A stretch of DNA of 12,520 nt from JAZNBI01 sp045586995 (GTDB lineage: Bacteria; Bacillota; Clostridia; Oscillospirales; CAG-272): contig JAZNBI010000044.1 in assembly GCA_045586995.1 (NCBI GenBank), forward strand, positions 1 to 12,520, in the 5' to 3' direction. The first letter of the stretch is position 1. Every line of letters starts with the position of its first letter. The translations under genes were made by a program, and so were the position numbers. Shown one piece after another: positions 1 through 6,393 of this stretch. The notes below the pieces were generated by a model that was given only the letters and a program-made list of their open reading frames with translations, did not search any database and was not told the DNA's origin.

Positions 1-59
1 GATCTCAGCTCTAAGATTTCTTTTTCATATTCTTGTATGTGTCGATATCCTCTAGGCAT
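1..59 (-). CDS. N-terminal fragment of IS3-family OrfA-like helix-turn-helix transposase protein (truncated by window edge)
   Basis: An ATG at 59 on the minus strand opens a frame of 19 complete codons before the window ends; it begins MPRGYRHIQEYEKEILEL. This matches my memory of the start of short HTH proteins that form the first reading frame (OrfA) of clostridial IS3-type elements, which usually continue with an HTH segment such as REIGE-LGF. That continuation is not visible here. An ideal ribosome site AGGAGG (67-72) sits seven bases upstream of the ATG, which supports this start strongly. The gene would bind the element's ends and, through frameshifting, supply the DNA-binding part of the transposase. 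The family call rests on a short stretch and is an inference; that a gene starts here is well supported. Confidence 0.6.
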   Translation of the reverse strand, partial: MPRGYRHIQEYEKEILELR

Positions 60-66
60 AACAAAA

Positions 67-102
67 CCTCCTATGGTAGTACTTTTATTCTACCATAGGA
101 GG
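67..102 (-). promoter_or_regulatory. Perfect 13-bp hairpin that masks the transposase ribosome site in read-through RNA
   Basis: Arms 67-79 (CCTCCTATGGTAG) and 90-102 (CTACCATAGGAGG) are perfectly complementary with a 10-base loop. On the minus strand the start-proximal arm contains the AGGAGG ribosome site of the gene starting at 59. Any transcript entering from outside would carry both arms and bury the site. On the plus strand the same hairpin is followed by seven T residues (106-112), so it could also act as a rho-independent terminator for rightward transcripts leaving the element. Confidence 0.8.
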
Positions 103-115
103 CTCTTTTTTTCAA
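87..115 (-). promoter_or_regulatory. Insertion-sequence promoter (TTGAAA, 17 bases, TAGAAT)
   Basis: On the minus strand a -35 TTGAAA (110-115) and a -10 TAGAAT (87-92) are separated by exactly 17 bases. Initiation about seven bases further on would fall near position 80, at the end of the hairpin loop. The native transcript would therefore lack the upstream hairpin arm and keep a free AGGAGG. Confidence 0.65.
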
Positions 116-117
116 TT

Positions 118-134
118 GTCCGTTTTTTACGGAC
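118..134. repeat. Small inverted repeat GTCCGT/ACGGAC at the presumed insertion-sequence end
   Basis: GTCCGT (118-123) and ACGGAC (129-134) are perfectly complementary around a five-T loop. The position just inside the presumed element end fits a transposase-binding terminal sequence. It could also form a short hairpin in RNA. Confidence 0.55.
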
Positions 135-181
135 TTGTGCACTTCAGGATTCTCTCTTGTGTTTTTGTATTTATATTGTAA

Positions 182-2248
182 TTATTGTTCTTGAGATTTC
201 TTGTACTCTTCAACAATCTTTGCGGCAATGTTTCCCGGAACGGTTTCATAACCGGTCAACGTAAATTCAAAGAATCCTCTTCCCTGTGTCATTGCGCGAA
301 GCGCTATCGTATAATCGCTCATCTCCGCCTTCGGAACAGTTGCTTTTACCGTTGTATAGCTCTTTTTATTAGCAGGATCCATTCCAACAACGCTTCCGCG
401 ACGCTTATTAAGGTCACCCATAACGTCACCGACAAGGTTTTCGGGCACGGTTACAGCAAGCTCACCAACCGGCTCGAGAATAACGGGTGCTGCAAGACGC
501 AAACATTCCTTATATGCGAGTGACGCCGCCATCTTAAACGAAAGCTCGTTAGAGTCAACGTCATGATAAGAACCGTCATAAAGATTTGCTGCTAATTGAA
601 CCATCGGGAAGCCGGCAACACCTTTTTGCATTGCTTCAATAAGTCCCTTTTCAACTGCAGGGTGGAAGTTCTTCGGAACAGACCCGCCGAATATAGATTC
701 GGTAAAGGTAAGGCCTTCTTCTTGTCCGGGAGAAAACTTAATTTTTACGTGTCCGTACTGACCGTGTCCGCCCGACTGCTTCTTGTGCTTTCCTTCTACT
801 TCAACAGTCTTTGTGATCTTTTCACGATATGCAATTCTCGGCTCTTCGAGCTTAACGGAAGTTCCGAATCGGCTCTTGAGCTTTGCAACAAGCACTGCAA
901 GGTGCATATCTCCAAGACCGTATATAATCATTTGCTTGGTTTCTGCATCATTCTCATATTTGAGAGTAAGATCTTCTTCAAGAAGCTTTGTAATTCCTTG
1001 AGAAATCTTATCTTCATCACCCTTTGCAAGCGGTGTGATTGCCTGTGCCATAAACGGCTTCGGATAAGAAACCGATTTATATTTTACTTCCGAACCGGCG
1101 CTGAGTGTATCGTTTGTATTGGTGTTTGCAAGCTTTGCGGTCATACCGATATCTCCGCATGCAAGCTCGTCAACCTCTGTCTGCTTTTTACCCTTAATTG
1201 TATAGATGTGCGACATCTTTTCGGTATTGCCCGATGTGAGATTTTTAAGAAGCGCATCGCGTTTAAGTGTACCGTTCATAACCTTAAAGAAGGACATCTT
1301 TCCAACAAACGGGTCGGCAACTGTCTTGAAAACGAACACGCTTGTGCTGCCGTTTTCTTCAATGGCAATATCCTTAACAGAATCGCCGTCAACACTCTTT
1401 TCGTTACCCTTTGATGTAGGGAGCGGGAAAGAATCCTGAATCGCGTCAAGAAGCGCTACGATTCCCCACATATTTGTAGCAGAGCCACAGTAAACAGGAA
1501 CTATAGAATTCGAAATAATTCCGTGATGAAGTGCCTCGGATGCTTCTTGTCTGGTGATTTCTTCGCCGTCGAAGTATTTCGTCATAAGCTCTTCGCTTGT
1601 TTCTGCAACCGCTTCACTGAGTGCTTCCTTATATTTGCCTGCAACACTTTCATATTCGGCAGTCATCGGAATTTCGGTTCTTGTTCCCTTTGAGTCATAT
1701 TTGAACGCCTTCATTTCAATAAGGTCGACCATTGTAACGTCTTTTCCGTTCTTTACGGGAACGAATACGGGACATACCGATGTACCAAACTTTTCATGAA
1801 GCTCGGAAAATACTCTATCGAAGTCTGCTTCAGGATCATCACATTTATTTATAAAGAATGCTCTTGGCAATCCTGCATCAACCGCGTTATCCCAAGCAAG
1901 TTCTGTTCCAACCTCGACGCCCGCTTTGCCGTCAACAACAATGAGAGAGCTGTCAGCAACACGCAAGCCCTGCATAACCTCTCCGACAAAGTCAAGGTAT
2001 CCTGGGGTATCGATTAAATTTATTTTTGTGTTTTTCCACATAATCGGGGCAATTGAGGCAGAAAGAGAAAATCCTCTCTTGATCTCCTCTGCATCGTAGT
2101 CGCATACGGTATTACCCTCGACTACCTTTCCGAAACGGTCTGTACCCCCGGTCAAAAACAACATCGCTTCTGCGAGAGTGGTTTTACCGCTTCCGCCGTG
2201 TCCCAAAAGGGCAACATTTCTTATTTTGCTTGCTTCGATCTTTGCCAT
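182..2248 (-). CDS. EF-G-like translational GTPase (FusA2/EF-G2 type)
   Basis: 688 residues, the usual length of elongation factor G, which moves tRNA and mRNA through the ribosome using GTP. The N-terminal GTPase domain shows G1 GHGGSGKT (16-23), a switch I region around KRGFSLSAS, G3 DTPGYLDF (80-87), G4 NKCD (134-137) and a GSA segment for G5. EF-G domains II to V follow, with the domain IV stretch GGHGQYGHVKIKF and the following SVPKNFHPAVEKG. Canonical EF-G has GHVDAGKT, DTPGH and NKMD, so this is the divergent EF-G-like paralogue group, not the main fusA that sits with rpsL/rpsG/tuf. I chose the ATG at 2248 because the homologous N-terminus starts there; the open frame extends to a TTG at 2284, but that adds 12 residues inside a leader hairpin. 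The ribosome site is weak (AGTGAG). The exact role of this subfamily is not settled. Confidence 0.9.
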   Translation of the reverse strand: MAKIEASKIRNVALLGHGGSGKTTLAEAMLFLTGGTDRFGKVVEGNTVCDYDAEEIKRGFSLSASIAPIMWKNTKINLIDTPGYLDFVGEVMQGLRVADSSLIVVDGKAGVEVGTELAWDNAVDAGLPRAFFINKCDDPEADFDRVFSELHEKFGTSVCPVFVPVKNGKDVTMVDLIEMKAFKYDSKGTRTEIPMTAEYESVAGKYKEALSEAVAETSEELMTKYFDGEEITRQEASEALHHGIISNSIVPVYCGSATNMWGIVALLDAIQDSFPLPTSKGNEKSVDGDSVKDIAIEENGSTSVFVFKTVADPFVGKMSFFKVMNGTLKRDALLKNLTSGNTEKMSHIYTIKGKKQTEVDELACGDIGMTAKLANTNTNDTLSAGSEVKYKSVSYPKPFMAQAITPLAKGDEDKISQGITKLLEEDLTLKYENDAETKQMIIYGLGDMHLAVLVAKLKSRFGTSVKLEEPRIAYREKITKTVEVEGKHKKQSGGHGQYGHVKIKFSPGQEEGLTFTESIFGGSVPKNFHPAVEKGLIEAMQKGVAGFPMVQLAANLYDGSYHDVDSNELSFKMAASLAYKECLRLAAPVILEPVGELAVTVPENLVGDVMGDLNKRRGSVVGMDPANKKSYTTVKATVPKAEMSDYTIALRAMTQGRGFFEFTLTGYETVPGNIAAKIVEEYKKSQEQ

Positions 2249-2261
2249 AACGCTCACTATC

Positions 2262-2284
2262 TTGCACGTAATAACCTCGTGCAA
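2262..2284 (-). promoter_or_regulatory. Leader hairpin just upstream of the EF-G-like start codon
   Basis: The 7-bp arms 2262-2268 and 2278-2284 (TTGCACG / CGTGCAA on the minus strand) are perfectly complementary and enclose a nine-base loop that starts AGG. The stem ends 13 bases before the ATG at 2248. In the mRNA it would place the only AGG-rich stretch in a loop while leaving a weak site next to the start. A role in translation control is inference. Confidence 0.4.
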
Positions 2285-2368
2285 TACCTTTCTATATTTA
2301 TAAATGTTCAGAAAATTTAACTTCTGTTCGCATGACCGGAATCCACAAAAAATTCAAGCACACAAATC

Positions 2369-2397
2369 ATTATACAATAAACAAATATTTTTTTCAA
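2369..2397 (-). promoter_or_regulatory. Sigma-A promoter of the EF-G-like gene
   Basis: Minus-strand TTGAAA (2392-2397) and TATAAT (2369-2374) are separated by 17 bases. The predicted start near 2362 gives a leader of roughly 114 bases. The promoter lies between the tatD stop codon and the EF-G-like start, so the gene can be expressed alone. Confidence 0.75.
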
Positions 2398-2473
2398 TAG
2401 TGATTTTTAAGTTTTATGCAATCATACCGTAAAAATATAGAGGCGTTTTTTGTGTATTTTATACAAAAATAAT

Positions 2474-3295
2474 CTAAATTTCAAAAAAAGTATTGCTATT
2501 ACATATAGATAATTCCGCCACCTCTTGCGGTGACATATTTAAAATTTCCGAAAGCTTTTCAATAATGTATACAACATATCCCGAATGATTTAACTTCCCG
2601 CGGAACGGCACCGGCGCAAGATACGGGCAGTCTGTTTCCAGCAAAATTCTATCCTTCGGAACAGCCGCGGCACTCTCAACGGTTTTACGAGCATTTTTAA
2701 AGGTCAGCACTCCCGAAAACGAAATATACCAGCCTTTTTTACAAAGCTCGCGAGCCATATCCGCGCTTCCGCTGTATGAATGGAAAACACCTCTTACATT
2801 TGGAAAATCTTTTATAACGTCAAGGCAATCTCCGTGCGCATCTCTGTCGTGAATTATCACGGGAATATCAAGCTTGTCCGCAAGCTCCAACTGCGCTCTG
2901 AAAAAATCCCTCTGTCTTTTTATATCTGTATTATCATAATGATAATCCAGCCCAATTTCGCCTATCGCGACTATCTTTTTTTCTTTTTTTGCCTTTTCTT
3001 TGTTTCCTATGAAGCTTGCCAACGCTGAAATCTCGTCATCAAGATTTACCGCCGTCATACAATCATCCGGATGTATGCCGCAAGCGGCATACATACCCTC
3101 ATATTTCAATGCTTGCTCAACACACAAGCGCGAGTTTTCATTATTCGTTCCGATATTGACTATACGATAAACTCCGGATTCAAAAAGCTCATCAAGCAAC
3201 GCCGACGCGCCGCCATCATATTCTTCGGAAAATCTTTCGTCATAGTAATGCGCGTGCGAATCGAAAATTCTGTAAGGAAGCTTCTCTGAACTCAT
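2474..3295 (-). CDS. tatD: TatD-family metal-dependent hydrolase (YcfH/TatD DNase type)
   Basis: 273 residues, typical for TatD enzymes, TIM-barrel hydrolases that use two metal ions and have been described as 3'-5' exonucleases acting in DNA repair or turnover. The metal ligands are all visible: the first-strand D-x-HAH motif with H14 and H16, E113 in IGEIGLDYHYD, H149 in VIIHDRDAH, H172 in GVFHSYSGS, and D222 in LLETDCPYLAP. These family motifs are in the expected order and nothing is missing. The ATG at 3295 overlaps the TGA of metG (ATGA, 3292-3295), so it is translationally coupled and co-transcribed with metG. The metG-tatD order is common in Firmicutes. The substrate here is not shown by the sequence. 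No clear terminator follows the stop codon. Confidence 0.93.
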   Translation of the reverse strand: MSSEKLPYRIFDSHAHYYDERFSEEYDGGASALLDELFESGVYRIVNIGTNNENSRLCVEQALKYEGMYAACGIHPDDCMTAVNLDDEISALASFIGNKEKAKKEKKIVAIGEIGLDYHYDNTDIKRQRDFFRAQLELADKLDIPVIIHDRDAHGDCLDVIKDFPNVRGVFHSYSGSADMARELCKKGWYISFSGVLTFKNARKTVESAAAVPKDRILLETDCPYLAPVPFRGKLNHSGYVVYIIEKLSEILNMSPQEVAELSICNSNTFFEI

Positions 3296-5253
3296 CTCAC
3301 TCTTTCTCCGAGAGGTGTGTCCTCCGAAAGGAATACCACTCTTACCTCTTCCTCGCCCGATGCCAAGATCATACCGTTAGACTCAACTCCGCAAAGAACC
3401 GCGGGTTTAAGATTTGCAACAACTATCAATTTTTTGCCGATAAGGTCTTCCGGCTTATAGAATTTTGCGATTCCCGACACGACCTGCCTTTTTTCATATC
3501 CAAGGTCAAGCTGTAATTTGAGAAGCTTTTTGGCCTTCGGCACACATTCACATGCAATAACCTTTGCTGTGCGAAGCTCAACCTCCATAAAATGTCCGAT
3601 ATCAATGGGGGCTATCCCTTCCGGCTTACTCGGCACGGCTTCTGCTTTTTCCTGCTTTGCAATCATTTCAAGTCTTTTTGCTTCAAGCTCGGCAAATTTC
3701 TTTTCTTCATCTATTCTCGCAAAAAGCACCTTTGAGTCACCGACAAGCTCTGAGCAAACCATTCCGCAGAATTTCTCCTTGCTTCCAATAGTCGAAAAAT
3801 CCTTCGCACAGGTATTCAATTCCGCGAATATTTCCTCGGAAGTATCGGGAATAAACGGTGCTAACATTACTGCGCCCCAACGTATCGTTTCAAGCAAATT
3901 ATAAAGAACGGTAGCAAGTCGCATCCTCTTGTCAGCGTCTTTTGCCAACACCCATGGAGCTGTTTCGTCAATATATTTATTCGCTCTTCTGAACAAATTA
4001 AATAAAACTTCAAGAGCGTCGGCAATTCTGAACTCATCCATGCATACGATCATATCCTTATAGGTCTTTACACATGCATCCTTGAGCTCCTCATCAAGCG
4101 GTTCGGATTCTGACGGTTTAACTATTTCTTTATCAAAATATTTCTTTTGCATATCCAACGTGCGCTTTACAAGATTTCCGAGATTGTTTACCAGATCCGA
4201 GTTATATCTCGTAATAACGCTTGAATAGGTAATACTTCCGTCGTTTGCGAAAGGCATTTCCACCAAAGCATAATAACGCACGCCGTCAACGCCGAAATGC
4301 TCGGCAAGCTCGTCGGCATATATTACGTTACCCTTTGACTTTGACATCTTGTCCACGCCAAAGTTGAACCACGGGTGTCCGAAAACCTTCTTCGGAAGCG
4401 GAATATCGAGCGCCATGAGGAATATCGGCCAATATATCGTATGGAATCTGAGAATATCCTTGCCTATGATATGAACGTCAGCAGGCCAGAACTTTTTGAA
4501 TTTTTCGGGTTGTTCGAGAAGCCCTGGATCATATCCAAGCGCTGTAATATAATTTGAAAGCGCGTCAAGCCAAACGTAAATAACGTGCTTTTCGTCAACC
4601 GTAACGGGAATTCCCCATTTAAAAGAGGTTCTCGAAACGCAAAGATCCTGAAGCCCCGCCTTAAGGAAATTATTGACCATTTCCTTTTTGCGCGATTCGG
4701 GCTGTATAAAATCGGGGTGTTCCTCGATATATTTAATAAGCTTATCTGCATATTTGCTCATTTTAAAGAAATATGCCTCTTCCTTAGCTTTTTTAACGGG
4801 CGCTCCGCAATCGGGACATTTTCCATCCACCACCTGAGTTTCGGTATAAAACGACTCGCACGGATTGCAATACCAACCCTCATAATATCCCTTATAAATA
4901 TCGCCCTGCTCGAGAAATTTATTGAATATCTTTTGAACCGATTTCACATGATAACTGTCGGTAGTACGGATAAAATAATCGTAGCTAACGTTCATCTTAT
5001 CCCAAATTCCCTTGATTTCACCTGCTACCTTGTCAACGTACGCCTTGGGCTCTATTCCCGCCTCAATAGCATAATTTTCGATTTTCTGTCCGTGCTCATC
5101 TGTGCCTGTACAGAAAAACACGTCATACCCCATCGCTCTCTTATAGCGAGCAATGGCATCTGTCATAATAGCTTCGTACGTATTTCCGAAATGCGGCTTG
5201 CGCGAAGCATATGCTATTGCAGTAGTTATATAATATTTGGGTCTTTCGTTCAT
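3292..5253 (-). CDS. metG: Methionyl-tRNA synthetase with C-terminal tRNA-binding domain
   Basis: 653 residues; charges tRNA-Met with methionine in the cytoplasm and is essential for translation initiation and elongation. The class I signature appears as HFGN (21-24) and the second signature as KMSKS (302-306). The connective zinc knuckle has C129, C132, C146 and C149. After the helical anticodon-binding domain and a Lys/Glu-rich linker (around ELEAKRLEMIAKQEKAEA), the protein ends in an EMAPII/Arc1p-like OB-fold with FMEVELRTAKVIACE and RQVVSGIAKFY, the domain that lets MetG dimerise and hold tRNA. HFGN replaces the textbook HIGH; HIGN-type variants are known in clostridial MetG. The start ATG has an AAGGGGG site (5261-5267) seven bases upstream. 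It is the first gene of an operon with tatD. No T-box or SAM riboswitch fits in the approximately 60-base leader. Confidence 0.97.
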   Translation of the reverse strand: MNERPKYYITTAIAYASRKPHFGNTYEAIMTDAIARYKRAMGYDVFFCTGTDEHGQKIENYAIEAGIEPKAYVDKVAGEIKGIWDKMNVSYDYFIRTTDSYHVKSVQKIFNKFLEQGDIYKGYYEGWYCNPCESFYTETQVVDGKCPDCGAPVKKAKEEAYFFKMSKYADKLIKYIEEHPDFIQPESRKKEMVNNFLKAGLQDLCVSRTSFKWGIPVTVDEKHVIYVWLDALSNYITALGYDPGLLEQPEKFKKFWPADVHIIGKDILRFHTIYWPIFLMALDIPLPKKVFGHPWFNFGVDKMSKSKGNVIYADELAEHFGVDGVRYYALVEMPFANDGSITYSSVITRYNSDLVNNLGNLVKRTLDMQKKYFDKEIVKPSESEPLDEELKDACVKTYKDMIVCMDEFRIADALEVLFNLFRRANKYIDETAPWVLAKDADKRMRLATVLYNLLETIRWGAVMLAPFIPDTSEEIFAELNTCAKDFSTIGSKEKFCGMVCSELVGDSKVLFARIDEEKKFAELEAKRLEMIAKQEKAEAVPSKPEGIAPIDIGHFMEVELRTAKVIACECVPKAKKLLKLQLDLGYEKRQVVSGIAKFYKPEDLIGKKLIVVANLKPAVLCGVESNGMILASGEEEVRVVFLSEDTPLGERVR

Positions 5254-5271
5254 AATTCTTCCCCCTTAGAG

Positions 5272-5290
5272 CTTGTAATCAATTTACAAG
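5272..5290 (-). promoter_or_regulatory. Small hairpin in the metG leader
   Basis: CTTGTAA (5272-5278) and TTACAAG (5284-5290) form a perfect 7-bp stem with a five-base loop. It sits four bases upstream of the metG ribosome site and does not overlap it. It may stabilise the 5' end of the mRNA or be a protein-binding dyad; nothing in the sequence decides. Confidence 0.35.
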
Positions 5291-5319
5291 CATAATATAT
5301 AATAAATTAATTAAAGATT

Positions 5320-5348
5320 ATTATAACATACTCGGCTTTTTTTTACAA
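5320..5348 (-). promoter_or_regulatory. Sigma-A promoter of metG-tatD
   Basis: Minus-strand TTGTAA (5343-5348) and TATAAT (5320-5325) are 17 bases apart. The predicted start is near 5313, giving a leader of about 60 bases before the metG ATG. Confidence 0.75.
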
Positions 5349-5419
5349 GAGTTTTATGGAATTTTACAGTTTTATTGAAATTTAAGCGGTGTCCTTTCAA
5401 AATATTTACAAATACGGTA

Positions 5420-5448
5420 TTGCATTAAATGTTTTTTTATGCTATAAT
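5420..5448 (+). promoter_or_regulatory. Extended -10 sigma-A promoter of yajC
   Basis: TTGCAT (5420-5425) and TATAAT (5443-5448) are 17 bases apart, and a TGC precedes the -10, making it an extended -10. This promoter is divergent from the metG promoter, about 70 bases away. Confidence 0.8.
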
Positions 5449-5484
5449 TAGAAAAATTTATATCAACGAAAGGAGCAATTATAA

Positions 5485-5805
5485 ATGCTCAATCTTCTTA
5501 CATCGGCAACTCCCGCGCCGAATCAAGGCAGTCCTTGGTTTTCGATAATACTTATCGTTGCTATGCTTGCCGCACTTTACTTCTTTATGATAAGACCTCA
5601 GAAAAAGCAGGAAAAAGAAACACTCAATATGAGAAATGCTCTTGTTGTGGGAGATGAAATCACAACCATAGGCGGTATAATCGGCAAAATAGTCAGCATA
5701 AAGGACGAAACTCTTGTGCTTGAAACCAGCCGTGACGGTACAAAGATACGTATTCTCAAAAGCGCTGTCAGATGCGTTGACGTGCACGCAGAGGATGCAA
5801 AATAA
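5485..5805 (+). CDS. yajC: Preprotein translocase subunit YajC
   Basis: 106 residues, the usual size of YajC, a single-span membrane protein associated with SecDF and the SecYEG secretion channel. A short N-terminal stretch is followed by a membrane helix (about residues 18-36) and the family hallmark FFMIRPQKKQEKE. The soluble domain has VVGDEITTIGGIIGKI and a C-terminal VDVHAEDAK. The ATG at 5485 has an AAAGGAG site (5469-5475) nine bases upstream. In many Firmicutes yajC lies between tgt and secDF; here it is instead preceded by divergent metG, while its downstream neighbour is a YrzE-like membrane protein, a pairing also seen in Bacillus. The gene is intact. Confidence 0.95.
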   Translation: MLNLLTSATPAPNQGSPWFSIILIVAMLAALYFFMIRPQKKQEKETLNMRNALVVGDEITTIGGIIGKIVSIKDETLVLETSRDGTKIRILKSAVRCVDVHAEDAK

Positions 5806-5810
5806 TTTTT

Positions 5811-5840
5811 TTCATAAATAAACAACCCTCCGAATATAAT
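5811..5840 (+). promoter_or_regulatory. Possible internal promoter of the YrzE-like gene, inside the hairpin
   Basis: A perfect TATAAT (5835-5840) lies within the left arm of the hairpin at 5827-5863. A TTCATA (5811-5816), four of six matches to consensus, lies 18 bases upstream. Initiation would fall near 5847 in the hairpin loop, producing RNA with a free ribosome site. The -35 is weak, so the promoter is tentative. Confidence 0.4.
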
Positions 5841-5863
5841 CTACCAACAGATTATTTCGGAGG
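5827..5863 (+). terminator. Hairpin between yajC and the YrzE-like gene: weak terminator that also masks the downstream ribosome site
   Basis: Left arm 5827-5842 and right arm 5849-5863 pair over 15 base pairs with one bulged T and a six-base loop. The right arm ends CGGAGG (5858-5863) and is followed by ATTTTT, then ATG at 5870. The structure resembles a rho-independent terminator with a short T run, yet its right arm is the only ribosome site of the next gene. Confidence 0.7.
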
Positions 5864-5869
5864 ATTTTT

Positions 5870-6346
5870 ATGAATACACACAAAATTCAAAAGAAAGCGC
5901 CTGCAGCGTTACACAGGGTGAATACACAGGAAAATACCGGCGGCTTTGTTTTTTTGCTTAAGTGCTCTCTGCGCGGCTTCGCTTTTTCTGTGGTTTGCGG
6001 AGTGGTTTTAATTTTTATTTCGGCGGCAATCGCATATTCTATGCAAGACCCAAACACGGCAGCTGCAATTGCAGGACCGTGCTCGGCATATATTGCGGCG
6101 GCCTTGGGTGGCTTTGCGGCAAGCAAAAAATGTAAAAGATCGGCTTTGCTTTGCGGAGCGTGTACCGGTGGATTGATGCTTATATCAATACATATCATAG
6201 CTTTGTTTTTCGGTAATTATCAAGGCGATATTGCAAATTCCGGTATGCAATTTTTGCTTAATATTCCTGTTATCGTTTGCGCGATAACAGGCAGCATTTT
6301 GGGATTGAAAAGCACCGTTAAAAAGAATATCAAACGAAAGAAATAA
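5870..6346 (+). CDS. Small four-helix membrane protein, YrzE/TIGR04086-like
   Basis: 158 residues. A basic N-terminal tail of about 30 residues is followed by four hydrophobic segments (about 35-57, 62-84, 91-114 and 126-146) and a very basic C-terminus ending KKNIKRKK. The segment ALGGFAASKKCKRSALLCG between helices two and three and the helix spacing match the TIGR04086/YrzE membrane family, whose genes lie beside yajC in Firmicutes; the assignment rests on this and on context rather than a strong motif. The biochemical role is unknown. A link to secretion or envelope function through YajC is inference. The start ATG follows GGAGG by six bases, and that site lies in a hairpin arm. Confidence 0.65.
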   Translation: MNTHKIQKKAPAALHRVNTQENTGGFVFLLKCSLRGFAFSVVCGVVLIFISAAIAYSMQDPNTAAAIAGPCSAYIAAALGGFAASKKCKRSALLCGACTGGLMLISIHIIALFFGNYQGDIANSGMQFLLNIPVIVCAITGSILGLKSTVKKNIKRKK

Positions 6347-6393
6347 TATAAACTAACCGTCTTAACCAAAAATATGCGTCAATCCGATTGTAT

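Larger units (their letters stand above)
1..141 (-). mobile_element. Partial insertion sequence, probably IS3-like; end inside window, rest off the left edge
   Basis: The minus strand starts a short HTH-type transposase gene at 59, preceded by its own promoter and a hairpin, and the element's outer end seems to lie near 141. Reading inward on the minus strand, the presumed end begins TGCACAAGTCCG and contains a perfect small inverted repeat (118-134). This resembles in general form the terminal repeats of IS3/IS150-group elements. The outer boundary is inferred: the other end and any target duplication are outside the window. The element lies only about 40 bases past the stop codon of the EF-G-like gene and is oriented in the same direction, so it would be exposed to read-through from that gene. 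Confidence 0.55.

Noticed and set aside
596..1414. 272-codon open frame on the plus strand
   Set aside because: It lies fully inside and antisense to the EF-G-like gene, is Cys/Phe/Leu-rich with no recognisable domain, and has no ribosome site. It is a shadow of the real gene.
2249..2284. TTG start at 2284 giving 12 more residues to the EF-G-like protein
   Set aside because: The extension has no homologous N-terminal features, it overlaps a perfect leader hairpin, and the AGG before the TTG is only two bases away.
2440..2475. AT-rich inverted repeat (TTTTTGT... and ACAAAAA) after tatD, as a terminator
   Set aside because: The stem is nearly all A-T with an internal mismatch, and no T run follows on the minus strand. 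It is likely chance in AT-rich DNA.
4585..5295. 236-codon open frame on the plus strand opposite metG
   Set aside because: Antisense to the conserved metG catalytic domain; composition is that of a reverse-complement shadow and there is no ribosome site.
5254..5484. Riboswitch or T-box in the metG leader
   Set aside because: The promoter-to-start distance is about 60 bases and contains only a 7-bp stem; no T-box sequence or SAM-riboswitch core is visible.
6347..6393. Bidirectional terminator between the two convergent genes
   Set aside because: No inverted repeat of useful length could be found in these 47 bases.
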